Counted from the first letter of the stretch, positions 42,126 through 50,601 are shown. The stretch is DNA of 64,000 nucleotides from Rhodospirillales bacterium 70-18 (GCA_001899585.1 MKWE01000007.1:1-64000), one strand, 5' to 3'. Notes: generated from the letters alone by a model not told the origin. Translations and numbers: made by a program.

Positions 42126-42140
42126 TGGCACGCGGCTTGC
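42126..42140 (+). promoter_or_regulatory. Sigma-54 promoter of the flgFGAH operon
   Basis: TGGCACG-CGGC-TTGC matches the sigma-54 -24/-12 consensus (TGGCACG-N4-TTGC) at every conserved base. The predicted start of transcription, ~42152, leaves a 30-nt leader to flgF. Sigma-54 control of basal-body genes is established in Caulobacter, which makes the match biologically sensible. No enhancer-binding-protein gene is in the window. Confidence 0.85.
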
Positions 42141-42181
42141 GGAGAGGCAAGCAGCCCTTCCGCCACCACGAGGCCCCGCCG

Positions 42182-42907
42182 ATGGACATGAACACCGCGA
42201 TCGCCCTCTCCCGCCTCACCGCGCAGCAGCGGGCGATGGACGTGACCGCCACCAACATCGCCAATGCCGGCACCCCCGGCTATCAGGGCGAGCGCACCGT
42301 GTTCGCCGACTGGCTGGCCCGTGAGAAGGGCGGCGCCACCATTGCCTTCACCCAGGACCGCGCCACCTACCGCGACACCCAGCCCGGCCCGCTCAGCCAC
42401 ACCGGCAACCCGCTGGACGTGGCGCTGTCCGGCCAGGGCTATTTCACGGTGCGGACCGCCGCCGGCACGCGGCTCACCCGCGCCGGGCATTTCGAGCTGT
42501 CCTCCACCGGCGGGCTGATCGACGGCCTGGGCAACCCGGTGCTGGACACCGCCGGCAAGCCGATCCGGTTCGCCCCCGCCGACACCCACATCACCATCGC
42601 CGGCGACGGCACCATCAGCAGCCAGAACGGCCGCATCGCCCGCCTCGCCGTGGTCACCGCCGCCGACCCGCAGAAGCTCCAGGCCCAGGGCGGCCGGCTG
42701 TTCGACCCCACCAACACCACCACCGCGCCGCTGGCCAACCCCCGCCTGACCCAGGGCGCGCTGGAGGGCAGCAACATCGAGCCCACCACCGAGCTGACCC
42801 GCATGATGACCGACCTGCGCGAATTCCAGTTCACCAGCCAGTTCATCCAGGCCGAGGCCGACCGCCAGCAGGCCGCCATCGACAAGATCATCCAGGCGAG
42901 GAACTGA
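42182..42907 (+). CDS. flgF: Flagellar basal-body rod protein FlgF
   Basis: The product is 241 aa from ATG 42182 (a second ATG lies two codons on). N-terminal rod/hook signature: ALSRLTAQQRAMDVTATNIANAGTPGYQ. The C-terminus has LTQGALEGSNIEPTTELTRMMTDLREFQF. The middle PLSHTGNPLDVALSGQGYFTV agrees with FlgF. It forms part of the proximal rod. A sigma-54 promoter lies 42 bp upstream and flgG begins 4 nt downstream. Confidence 0.92.
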   Translation: MDMNTAIALSRLTAQQRAMDVTATNIANAGTPGYQGERTVFADWLAREKGGATIAFTQDRATYRDTQPGPLSHTGNPLDVALSGQGYFTVRTAAGTRLTRAGHFELSSTGGLIDGLGNPVLDTAGKPIRFAPADTHITIAGDGTISSQNGRIARLAVVTAADPQKLQAQGGRLFDPTNTTTAPLANPRLTQGALEGSNIEPTTELTRMMTDLREFQFTSQFIQAEADRQQAAIDKIIQARN

Positions 42908-42911
42908 GCCC

Positions 42912-43697
42912 ATGCGCGCGCTGGACATCGCCGGCACGGGCATGCAGGCCCAGGCCACCAACGTCGAGGTCATCTCCAACAACATCGCAAACATGACCAC
43001 CACCGGCTTCAAGCGCCGGCGGGCCGAGTTCCAGGACCTGATCTACCAGAACCTGCGCCGCGTCGGCTCCAACTCGTCCGACGCCGGCTCGGTGGTGCCC
43101 GCCGGCGCCCAGGTCGGCCTGGGCGTAAAAACCGCGGCGATCTACCGCATCAACGAGCAGGGCAACCTGCAGCAAACCTCCAACACCTTCGACCTGGCGA
43201 TCCGCGGCGGCGGCTATTTCCAGATCGCCCTGCCAAGCGGCGAGACCGCCTATACCCGCGACGGCACCCTCTCGCTCTCGCCGGAGGGCCAGATCGTCAC
43301 CTCCGACGGCTACGTGGTGCAGCCCGGCATCACCATCCCCTCCAACGCCACCAACGTCACCATCAACGGCGCCGGCCAGGTGCAGGTGACGCTGGACGGC
43401 CAGACCGCGCCGCAGCTGGTCGGCCAGCTCCAGCTCGCCGTCTTCCCCAACGAGGCGGGGCTGGATGCGCAGGGCGACAACCTGTTCCTGCAAAGCTCGG
43501 CCAGCGGCAACCCGGTGACCGGCGTGCCCGCCTCGCCCGGTTTCGGCTCCGTGCTCCAAGGCTTCGTGGAGACCAGCAACGTCAACGTGGTCAGCGAGAT
43601 CACCAACCTGATCACCGCCCAGCGCGCCTACGAGATGAACAGCAAGGTCATCACCACGTCCGACCAGATGCTGTCCACCCTCACCAACCTGCGCTGA
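42912..43697 (+). CDS. flgG: Flagellar basal-body rod protein FlgG
   Basis: The product is 261 aa, the standard length. It begins MRALDIAGTGMQAQATNVEVISNNIANMTTTGFKR and ends VVSEITNLITAQRAYEMNSKVITTSDQML, both diagnostic of FlgG, the distal rod. Just after the stop, the last bases of the gene (CCAACCTGCGCTGA) are repeated once, as if the 3' end had been duplicated locally. flgA follows after 33 nt. Confidence 0.95.
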   Translation: MRALDIAGTGMQAQATNVEVISNNIANMTTTGFKRRRAEFQDLIYQNLRRVGSNSSDAGSVVPAGAQVGLGVKTAAIYRINEQGNLQQTSNTFDLAIRGGGYFQIALPSGETAYTRDGTLSLSPEGQIVTSDGYVVQPGITIPSNATNVTINGAGQVQVTLDGQTAPQLVGQLQLAVFPNEAGLDAQGDNLFLQSSASGNPVTGVPASPGFGSVLQGFVETSNVNVVSEITNLITAQRAYEMNSKVITTSDQMLSTLTNLR

Positions 43698-43730
43698 TCC
43701 GCCAACCTGCGCTGACCCGGAGGCATCGCC

Positions 43731-44729
43731 ATGAAATCCCCCTTCCTCGCCGCCCTCGGCCTGCTCGCCGCCCTGATGCACGCGCCCAACCCCGCCTGGG
43801 GCGCCACGCTGCGGCCGATAACCACGCTCTCCGCCGGCGTGGTGCGCCTGTCCGACCTGTTCGACGATGCCGGGCCGGAGGCGCAGCGCGTGCTCGGCCC
43901 CGCCCCGGCGCCGGGTGCGCGCATCGTCGTGGAATCCCGCCAGCTCGCCGCCATCGCCCGCCAGTTCAGGGTGGACTGGCGGCCCGCCTCCACCGGCGAC
44001 CGCATCGTGCTGGACCGCCCGGGCCGCCTGCTGGACCGCGCCGAGGCGGTGGCCGCCCTGCGCGACGCGCTGGCCGGCGTCGGCGCCCCGGCCGACGCCG
44101 AGATCGAGCTGCCCGGCTTCTCGGCACCGCTGATCCCGCAGGACGCCAAACCCCAGTTCGCGGTCGAACAGCTCGACTACCAGGGCGGCGCCGGCCGCTT
44201 CACCGCCCAGCTCGCCGTCACCGCCGACGACATGGCGCCGCTGCGCCTGCGCCTGTCCGGCACCCTGGCCGAGATGGTGACGCTGCCGGTTCCCGCGCAC
44301 CGCCTCGCGCCCGGCAGCGTGATCGCGGCCGACGACCTCATCATCGCGCGGGTGCGCGCCGGCCTGGTGCGCGGCGCGGTGGCGCAGGCGCCCGCCCAGG
44401 CGGTGGGGCTGGCGCCGCGGCGGATGCTCATGCCCGGCCAACCGCTGCTGCTGGCCGACCTGCGCAAGCCGGAGGCGGTGGCCAAGGGCGCCCGCGTGGC
44501 GATGCAGCTGCTCGCCCCCGGCCTGCTGCTGCTCGCCCAGGGCCAGGCGCTGGAATCCGGCGCGGTGGGCGAGCGCATCCAGGTGCTGAACCCCGCCTCG
44601 CGCGCCGTGGTGGAAGCCGAGATCGTCGGCCGCGACCGCGTGCGCGTCGCCCCCGGCAGCGTGCCGCTCGCCACCCCAGGCACCGCCGGCTTCTATAGCA
44701 ACTACGCGGCCCAGGTGGCGGTGCGATGA
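43731..44729 (+). CDS. flgA: Flagellar P-ring assembly chaperone FlgA
   Basis: The product is 332 aa. It has a signal peptide (SPFLAALGLLAALMHAPNPAWGA). The C-terminal SAF/FlgA domain reads VPVPAHRLAPGS..., seen here as LPVPAHRLAPGSVIAADDLI, then PRRMLMPGQPLLLADL and GERIQVLNPASRAVVEAEIV. It is longer than enterobacterial FlgA, in keeping with alphaproteobacteria. It assists P-ring assembly in the periplasm. Start region CCGGAGGCATCGCC-ATG has a good ribosome-binding site; the stop overlaps flgH (ATGA). Confidence 0.9.
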   Translation: MKSPFLAALGLLAALMHAPNPAWGATLRPITTLSAGVVRLSDLFDDAGPEAQRVLGPAPAPGARIVVESRQLAAIARQFRVDWRPASTGDRIVLDRPGRLLDRAEAVAALRDALAGVGAPADAEIELPGFSAPLIPQDAKPQFAVEQLDYQGGAGRFTAQLAVTADDMAPLRLRLSGTLAEMVTLPVPAHRLAPGSVIAADDLIIARVRAGLVRGAVAQAPAQAVGLAPRRMLMPGQPLLLADLRKPEAVAKGARVAMQLLAPGLLLLAQGQALESGAVGERIQVLNPASRAVVEAEIVGRDRVRVAPGSVPLATPGTAGFYSNYAAQVAVR

Positions 44730-45469
44730 GCCACCCCCGCCACCTGCTGCCGATGCTGCTGCTGCCCGCGCTGCTCGGCGGCTGCGGCTCGCTGCAGCGC
44801 CTCTCCGAGGTCGGCCGCCCCCCCACCATGACCCCCAGCACCGACCCCACGCGAGAGGCCGGCTACCGCCCGATGACCATGCCGATGCCGGCCGTGCAGG
44901 TGGCTGCCCCCGAACGAAACACGCTGTGGCGCAACGGCAGCCGCGCCTTCTTCAAAGACCAGCGCGCCGCCCAGGTGGGCGACATCCTCACCGTGCTGGT
45001 CAACATCGCCGACGCCGCCCAGCTCCAGAACAACACCGACGCCAACCGCAAGAGCAGCGAGGGCATGGGCCTGCCCAATCTCCTCGGCCTGGAAGCCTCC
45101 ATCCCCAAGATGCTGGCCGGCGCCACCGCCGCCAGCCTGCTCTCGGCGAGCAGCAACAACGGCAACACCGGCACCTCGCAGATCAAGCGCAACGAGACCG
45201 TCACCCTGCGCCTCGCCGGCGTGGTCACCCAGGTGCTGCCCAACGGCAACCTGGTGCTCGCCGCCCGCCAGGAGGTGCGGGTGAACTCCGAACTGCGCGA
45301 ACTTGCCGTCACCGGCGTCATCCGCCCGCAGGACATCGGCAGCGACAACACCGTGCAGAGCGACCGCATGGCCGAGGCCCGCATCGCCTATGGCGGCCGC
45401 GGCCAGCTCACCGACGTACAAACCCCGCGCTGGGGCCAGCAGATCCTGGATATCGTGCTGCCGTTCTAG
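44726..45469 (+). CDS. flgH: Flagellar L-ring lipoprotein FlgH
   Basis: The product is 247 aa. A lipoprotein signal with LLGGC places the lipid-bearing Cys near residue 20. The FlgH core is clear: SRAFFKDQRAAQVGDILTVLVNIADAAQ, ETVTLRLAGVVTQVLPNGNLVLAARQEVRVN, and IAYGGRGQLTDVQTPRWGQQILD. It forms the outer-membrane L-ring. It is the last gene of the operon, and a repeat-type hairpin follows its stop at once. Confidence 0.94.
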   Translation: MSHPRHLLPMLLLPALLGGCGSLQRLSEVGRPPTMTPSTDPTREAGYRPMTMPMPAVQVAAPERNTLWRNGSRAFFKDQRAAQVGDILTVLVNIADAAQLQNNTDANRKSSEGMGLPNLLGLEASIPKMLAGATAASLLSASSNNGNTGTSQIKRNETVTLRLAGVVTQVLPNGNLVLAARQEVRVNSELRELAVTGVIRPQDIGSDNTVQSDRMAEARIAYGGRGQLTDVQTPRWGQQILDIVLPF

Positions 45470-45549
45470 AGCGAGACGACCGCTCAAAGAAGCGGTCATC
45501 ACGCTCTAGCGTTTTGTTTTGTCGCGTGATTCAGACCTCCGGTGATTCC
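45467..45549 (+). repeat. Dispersed ~75-bp hairpin repeat, copy 3
   Basis: TAGAGCGAGACGACCGCT pairs with AGCGGTCATCACGCTCTA at 16 of 18 positions across CAAAGA, beginning at the flgH stop. The rest matches copies at 1226-1300 and 3714-3788. A further perfect 11-bp stem, GGCCATCACGC (45556-45566) with GCGTGATGGCC (45579-45589), spans the stop of the next, convergent gene. Confidence 0.8.
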
Positions 45550-45567
45550 ACCTCCGGCCATCACGCT

Positions 45568-45810
45568 CTAGCCCTGAGGCGTGATGGCCCCGCCCGCCGG
45601 CGTGCGCACCCGATGCGTCACCATCCGCTCATGCAAGTCGCGGATGGTGCGCGAGCCGGTGGTGAGGCACAGGAACGGGAACACCCCATGGATGAAACAG
45701 GCGAGGCTGCCGCGCAGCATGGCGGCGCCGAACCCCCAGGCCGAGCCGAGATGCTCGACATAATTCTCGCCGACGCTGGCGGGGTGTTCGGTGAACGAGA
45801 CTTTGGCCAT
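45568..45810 (-). CDS. DUF6356-like small membrane protein
   Basis: The product is 80 aa from ATG 45808-45810. The sequence FTEHPASVGENYVEHLGSAWGFGAAML, then ACFIHGVFPFLCLTTGSRTI, fits a family of ~75-residue alphaproteobacterial proteins I know as DUF6356. One or two membrane-associated helices are likely. Function unknown. The gene is divergent from the Lrp regulator, and its 3' end lies within a palindrome. Confidence 0.8.
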   Translation of the reverse strand: MAKVSFTEHPASVGENYVEHLGSAWGFGAAMLRGSLACFIHGVFPFLCLTTGSRTIRDLHERMVTHRVRTPAGGAITPQG

Positions 45811-45946
45811 CGCGAAGCGCTCCATGCCCTGGGGTGCGCCAAGATTAGGCCACCGGCCGCGCAAACCGGATGCGTATTGCACCCGCCTACGTCCCCATGC
45901 TGCAATGCCATGCCTCGATCCCCCCATTTCAGGGCATGGAATTGCG

Positions 45947-46408
45947 ATGGACGCCATCAACCAGAAAATCCTCGAATGCCTGCAGGAAGACGCGGCCATG
46001 CCGGTGGCCGACATCGCCGCCCGCGCCGGCATCTCCGCCTCCCCCTGCTGGCGGCGCATCCAGGCCCTCACCGAGGCGGGCGTCATCCGCCGCCGCGTGG
46101 CGCTGCTGGACGCCCGCAAGCTCAACGTCGGCGTCAGCGTGTTCGTGCAAATCCGCACCAACCAACACTCCATGGCCTGGGCCGAACGCTTCTGCGCCCT
46201 GATCGCGGCCATCCCGGAAGTGGTCGAATTCTACCGGATGTCCGGCACGGTGGACTACATGCTGCGCGTGGTCGTCCCCGACATCGCCGGCTACGACGCA
46301 GTCTACAAGCGCATCATCCGCGACATCGACATCTACGACGTCAGTTCCAGCTTCTCGATGGAAACCATCAAATACACCACCGCCCTGCCGGTCACCTACG
46401 CGCCGTAG
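45947..46408 (+). CDS. Lrp/AsnC-family transcriptional regulator
   Basis: The product is 153 aa from ATG 45947. An N-terminal winged helix-turn-helix (NQKILECLQEDAAMPVADIAARAGISASPCWRRI) is followed by a RAM ligand-binding domain (VGVSVFVQIRTNQ; PEVVEFYRMSGTVDYMLRVVV). It probably senses an amino acid. A possible autoregulatory dyad, CCATGCC...GGGCATGG, lies just upstream (around 45908-45939). No amino-acid gene is adjacent, so its target is unknown. Confidence 0.9.
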   Translation: MDAINQKILECLQEDAAMPVADIAARAGISASPCWRRIQALTEAGVIRRRVALLDARKLNVGVSVFVQIRTNQHSMAWAERFCALIAAIPEVVEFYRMSGTVDYMLRVVVPDIAGYDAVYKRIIRDIDIYDVSSSFSMETIKYTTALPVTYAP

Positions 46409-46466
46409 CAGGTGCACTTGCGCAACATCGGCGCCCCGCCTAGCCTGGCGTCATGGATCCGCATCA

Positions 46467-48488
46467 ATGATCTCCCTGCGCGTCGGCGCATTTCTGGCCG
46501 CCGATGCGCAGACACTGGTGGCACGCCTCGCCTTCGAGGACGCCCAGCGCTTCCGCGGCAACGAACCCCGGCAGCTCCGTGCCTGGGCCGACACGCTGGA
46601 CACCCTGCGCGCCGCCCTCGCCGACTGGCCCGAAACCGCCGACTGGCGCCTGCTGCTGGAGTACGACATCCACCGCCTGGGCCGGCGCATCGACGCCGTT
46701 CTGGTCACCCCGCGCGGCGTGCTGGTGCTGGAATTCAAGGCCGGCGCCGAGGCATTCCTCGCCCAGGACCGCGCGCAGGCGGAGGATTACGCGATCGACC
46801 TGCAGGATTTCCACTCCGCCTGCCGCCGCCACCCCATCGTGCCCGTGCTGGTGGCCACCCGGGCGCAGCCGGGACCGATGGCCTGGCCACTACTGCTGGT
46901 CGGCGCCACCACCGTGCTGGACGCCTCGGCCGCCACCCTGCCCGCCCTGCTGCGCGACCTCTGGCGCCACCTGCCGCAAGGCGAGCCGCTCGACGTGGCG
47001 GCCTGGGAGCACGCGCCCTACCGCCCGGTGCCTGGCATCATCGACGCAGCCTGCACGCTCTACACTCATCACGGCGTGGCCGACATCGCCGCCGCCCGCG
47101 CCGATGCCAACAACCTCACCGCCACCACCGACGCCATCCTCGCCGCCATAAGCAGCGCCCGTACGGACCAGCGCCACACCATCCTGTTCGTCACCGGCAT
47201 CCCGGGTGCCGGCAAGACCCTGTGCGGCCTCAACGCCGTGTTCGGCAGCGGCCGGGACGCCGGGGCGACCTTCCTCACCGGCAACCCCGCCCTGGTGCAT
47301 GTACTGCGCGAGGCCCTGGCGCGGGACGCGGCAGCGGGCGCGCGCGGCCGGATGCGCGCCGCGCGCCAGCGCACCAAGGCGGCGATCCAGGCGCTACCGG
47401 CTTTCCGCGACCACTACGTGGGCAGCGGCGACGTTCCCGCCGAACGGGTCGCGGTGATCGACGAGGCCCAGCGCGCCTGGTCCGCCGTCCATGCCATCAG
47501 CAAGGGCCGCGACCGGGAGGTGAAACTGCACGATTCCGAGCCGGGGCACCTGCTGGATATCATGGGCCGCCATCCGGACTGGGCCGTCATCGTCTGCCTG
47601 ATCGGCAACGGCCAGGAAATTCACACCGGCGAGGGCGGATTGGCCGAATGGGGCACCGCGCTGCAAGCCCGCCCCGCCTGGCGCGTGCTGGCCGCCCCCG
47701 GCATGCTCGACCCTGGCTTGCTGGGTCGAGCCGCTGACCCACGCCAGCGCCTGCCGGCCCTTCCCGGCCTGCAAACCCATGACTCCCTGCACCTGGATGT
47801 CCCGGTCCGCAGCATCCGCAACCCGCATGCCGCCGCCTGGGTGGATGCGGTGCTCGCCGGCGACCAGCCGGCCGCTGCGGCAATCGCCCGCGCGCACGGC
47901 CCGCTGCCTTTCCTGCTCACCCGCGACCTCGCCGCTCTGCGCCGCCACCTGCGCGCCACCTGCCGTGGGCTGCGCCGTGCCGGCCTGCTCGCCTCCTCCG
48001 GTGCCAGGCGCCTGCGCGCCGACGGGCTGGGTGCCGAACTGCCGCACATGGAGGCCGACGCCGTCGCCCACTGGTTCCTCGACCGCTGGCCGGCCGATGT
48101 GCGCGCCAGCGACGCACTGGACACGGTGGCCACCGAGTTCTCCTGCCAGGGCCTGGAACTCGACCATGTCGGTCTGTGCTGGGGCGGTGATATGGTGCGC
48201 GTATCGGGTCACGCCGAATGGCGCCCCCGCACCTTCATCGGCACCAACTGGCAAACCCGCCATGCGCCTGAGGCGGCGGCCAACCGCCGCAACACATATC
48301 GCGTGCTGCTCACCCGCGCCCGCTACGAGACGGTGATCTGGGTGCCGCAAGGCGACCCCGCCGACCGCACCCGCGCGCCGGCGGAGTTCGCCGCCGTCAC
48401 CGCCTTCCTCACCGCCTGCGGCATCGAAGCGCTGAACGAGACGCAAGCCGCCCCCGCCATCCCATCCCCCCAGCCGGCGCTGCTGTAG
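46467..48488 (+). CDS. Nuclease-SF1 helicase fusion (DUF2075/Schlafen-AAA-like)
   Basis: The product is 673 aa. The N-terminal ~150 residues contain a PD-(D/E)xK-like core, RRIDAVLVTPRG followed by VLVLEFKAG. The rest is a superfamily-1 helicase of the DUF2075 type: Walker A FVTGIPGAGKTLCGL, Walker B VAVIDEAQRAW, a motif-V-like ATEFSCQGLELDHVGL, and a motif-VI-like YRVLLTRARYETVIWV. All catalytic motifs look intact. Such nuclease-helicase proteins are often single-gene defence or DNA-repair factors, but function has not been settled for this family. It stands alone between the lrp gene and a convergent flavin reductase. Confidence 0.8.
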   Translation: MISLRVGAFLAADAQTLVARLAFEDAQRFRGNEPRQLRAWADTLDTLRAALADWPETADWRLLLEYDIHRLGRRIDAVLVTPRGVLVLEFKAGAEAFLAQDRAQAEDYAIDLQDFHSACRRHPIVPVLVATRAQPGPMAWPLLLVGATTVLDASAATLPALLRDLWRHLPQGEPLDVAAWEHAPYRPVPGIIDAACTLYTHHGVADIAAARADANNLTATTDAILAAISSARTDQRHTILFVTGIPGAGKTLCGLNAVFGSGRDAGATFLTGNPALVHVLREALARDAAAGARGRMRAARQRTKAAIQALPAFRDHYVGSGDVPAERVAVIDEAQRAWSAVHAISKGRDREVKLHDSEPGHLLDIMGRHPDWAVIVCLIGNGQEIHTGEGGLAEWGTALQARPAWRVLAAPGMLDPGLLGRAADPRQRLPALPGLQTHDSLHLDVPVRSIRNPHAAAWVDAVLAGDQPAAAAIARAHGPLPFLLTRDLAALRRHLRATCRGLRRAGLLASSGARRLRADGLGAELPHMEADAVAHWFLDRWPADVRASDALDTVATEFSCQGLELDHVGLCWGGDMVRVSGHAEWRPRTFIGTNWQTRHAPEAAANRRNTYRVLLTRARYETVIWVPQGDPADRTRAPAEFAAVTAFLTACGIEALNETQAAPAIPSPQPALL

Positions 48489-48490
48489 CC

Positions 48491-49099
48491 TCACCCCGGC
48501 CGGAGCATCTCGAACAGCTGCGTCACCACCGCGTAGTCGCCCCGGTAGCCGCAGCGCGCCACTGGCCGGGCGGCGGCGGTGTCGAAGCGCCCGTCCACCA
48601 GGAAGCGGTCGTTGATATGCACGCCCACCACCTCGCCCAGCACCAGCCAGTTGTCCAGCGCCACCCCGTCCGCCCCGGCCAGGCGGATCACCCGCACCAG
48701 CCTGCACTCCAGCGCGGCGGCGGCGGCGGCCACGCGCGGCGGCCGCACCACCGTGCTGGGCGCCGCCGCCAGCCCGGCCAGATGCATCTCGTCCACCCCA
48801 TGCGCCACGCCGGCCGAGGTGGCGTTCATCGCCTCCGCCAGGTCCATGGTCACCAAGTTGCAGACGAACTCGCCGGTGGCCTCCACATTGTCCACGCTGT
48901 CCTTGCGCCCCTCGCTGGAGAAGCCGACGATCGGCGGGAACGAGGCGAAGGCGTTGAAAAAACTATAGGGCGCGAGGTTGGGCCGCCCCTGCGCATCCAC
49001 GCTGGAAATCCAGCCGATCGGCCGCGGCGCCACGATCGCCTTGAACGGGTCGTGCGGCAGGCCATGCCCCTTGCGGGGTTCGTAGAAGTAATCGCTCAC
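48491..49099 (-). CDS. Flavin reductase family protein (FMN-binding split barrel)
   Basis: The product is 202 aa. The flavin-reductase-like pattern is visible: FKAIVAPRPIGWISSVDAQGRPNLAPYSFFNAF, FSSEGRKDSVDNVEATGEFVCNL. It would bind FMN and reduce it with NAD(P)H, or act as a stand-alone FMN reductase serving monooxygenases. No partner monooxygenase is adjacent. Its stop lies 2 nt from that of the convergent helicase. Confidence 0.85.
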   Translation of the reverse strand: MSDYFYEPRKGHGLPHDPFKAIVAPRPIGWISSVDAQGRPNLAPYSFFNAFASFPPIVGFSSEGRKDSVDNVEATGEFVCNLVTMDLAEAMNATSAGVAHGVDEMHLAGLAAAPSTVVRPPRVAAAAAALECRLVRVIRLAGADGVALDNWLVLGEVVGVHINDRFLVDGRFDTAAARPVARCGYRGDYAVVTQLFEMLRPG

Positions 49100-49170
49100 C
49101 TGGGCGGCTCCGGGCTAGGGTGTGGCGGCGAGTGTCTCACGTTCCCCCGGGCCGGCGCCAGATCGGCGGT

Positions 49171-49184
49171 TTGTCCTGGATCAA
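49171..49184 (+). promoter_or_regulatory. FNR-like box upstream of the CBS-domain gene
   Basis: TTGTCCTGGATCAA matches the FNR/FixK dyad TTGAT-N4-ATCAA at 8 of 10 positions with one perfect half-site. It lies 50 bp before the start codon of the CBS-domain gene, a plausible activator position. It is also upstream of the divergent flavin reductase. Confidence 0.45.
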
Positions 49185-49233
49185 GGAAGCCGCCGGAGCC
49201 GGCGCGCATGCTGCCGCCAACCAGGAGGATGCC

Positions 49234-49650
49234 ATGACCGAACGCCCGATGTCCGAGATCGTCCGGCGCAAGCCGGTCACCCTGCCTGCCGCCGCCACCG
49301 TGCAGCAGGCGTGCCGGCACATGCGCGACCAGCGCATCGGTGCCGTCCTGGTGGTGGACCCGCAATTGCGCCTGCTCGGCATCTTCACCGGGCGGGACGC
49401 GGTGCGCCTGCTGGCCGACGGCCACAACCCGGCGCACACCCACCTCGCCCAGGTGATGACCCGCAACCCCGAGCACATGCCGCCCACCCACACCGCCATC
49501 CAGGCGCTGCGCCTGATGCATGACGGCGGCTTCCGCCACGTGCCGGTCTGCGAGAACGGGCGCGTGCTGGGCATCGTCTCCAGCGGCGATTTCCGCGCCC
49601 AGGAGCATGCGCGGCTGGACGACGAAACCGGCATCTGGGAACGCATCTGA
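49234..49650 (+). CDS. CBS-domain pair protein
   Basis: The product is 138 aa, preceded by AGGAGG at ideal distance. Two CBS motifs fill the protein: TVQQACRHMRDQRIGAVLVVD with LLGIFTGRDAVRLL, and TAIQALRLMHDGGFRHVPVCE with VLGIVSSGDFRAQEH. Such small proteins bind adenine nucleotides and act as energy sensors. An FNR-like box upstream suggests induction under low oxygen, as known for other CBS proteins in purple bacteria. The downstream neighbour is 60 nt away. Confidence 0.88.
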   Translation: MTERPMSEIVRRKPVTLPAAATVQQACRHMRDQRIGAVLVVDPQLRLLGIFTGRDAVRLLADGHNPAHTHLAQVMTRNPEHMPPTHTAIQALRLMHDGGFRHVPVCENGRVLGIVSSGDFRAQEHARLDDETGIWERI

Positions 49651-49710
49651 CCCGGTTGCGCCCCCACGCGTTCTCTTGTCTGCTCGTCACGCCAGAGAGG
49701 GGGGACGCAC

Positions 49711-50601
49711 ATGACCACACGGATGATCGGCCAGGCCAGTGTCACGCGGGTGGAGGAGATGCTGAAACCGGGCTTCCCGGCCGCCCACCTGCTGCCCGAC
49801 TGGGACCCCGAGGTGTTGAAGGAACACGGCGCCTGGCTGGAGCCAAACTACTACGAGGGCGCCACCGGGCGCTTCATCTCCTCCATCCATTCCTGGCTGA
49901 TCCGCACCAGGCACCATACCATTCTGGTGGATTGCTGCTGCGGCAACCACAAGGACCGGCCCGGCTACGACCGCTTCCACATGCTTGATACCCCCTACCT
50001 GCAACGCCTGGCCGATGCCGGCGTGGCGCCGGAACAGGTGGACTATGTGCTGTGCACGCATCTGCACGTGGACCATGTGGGCTGGAACACAAGGCTGATC
50101 GACGGTCGCTGGGTGCCCACCTTCCCCAACGCCAAATACGTGTTCTCCCGCGTGGACCGCGACCACTGGGACCCGGCCCGCAACCCGAACCTGCCGGAGG
50201 TCAGCCGGATGATCTTCCAGGACTCGGTGCACCCGGTCATCGCCGCCGGCCAGGACATGGTGGTGGACATGACCGACCAGATCGGCGACGACCTGCTGAT
50301 CGAGCCCGCCCCCGGCCACTCGCCCGGCCACGTGGTGTTGCGGCTGCTGTCCGAGGGGCAGGAAGGCATGTTCATCGGCGACGTGATGCACCAGCCCATA
50401 CAGGTCTACCGCCCGGACTGGAGCAGCCGCTTCTGCGCCGACCCGGTGCAGGCCGCAGCCTCCCGCCGGCGGGTGCTGGAACATTGCGCCGAGACCGGCT
50501 GCCGCGTCTTCCCGGCGCATTTCGGCATCCCGCATGTCGGCTGGGTGCGCCGCCAGGGTGGCGGCTACCGCTTTGAATTCGATCATGGAGACGCCGCGTG
50601 A
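49711..50601 (+). CDS. MBL-fold metallo-hydrolase
   Basis: The product is 296 aa. Metal-binding motif HLHVDHVGW near residue 117, with GHSPGHVVLRLL and a late FPAHFG supplying the other ligands. The length and N-terminal DPEVLKEHGAWLEPNYYEG match the family of MBL hydrolases related to quorum-quenching lactonases, but the substrate is unknown. The stop overlaps the start of the phosphatase gene (GTGA), so the two are coupled. Confidence 0.86.
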   Translation: MTTRMIGQASVTRVEEMLKPGFPAAHLLPDWDPEVLKEHGAWLEPNYYEGATGRFISSIHSWLIRTRHHTILVDCCCGNHKDRPGYDRFHMLDTPYLQRLADAGVAPEQVDYVLCTHLHVDHVGWNTRLIDGRWVPTFPNAKYVFSRVDRDHWDPARNPNLPEVSRMIFQDSVHPVIAAGQDMVVDMTDQIGDDLLIEPAPGHSPGHVVLRLLSEGQEGMFIGDVMHQPIQVYRPDWSSRFCADPVQAAASRRRVLEHCAETGCRVFPAHFGIPHVGWVRRQGGGYRFEFDHGDAA

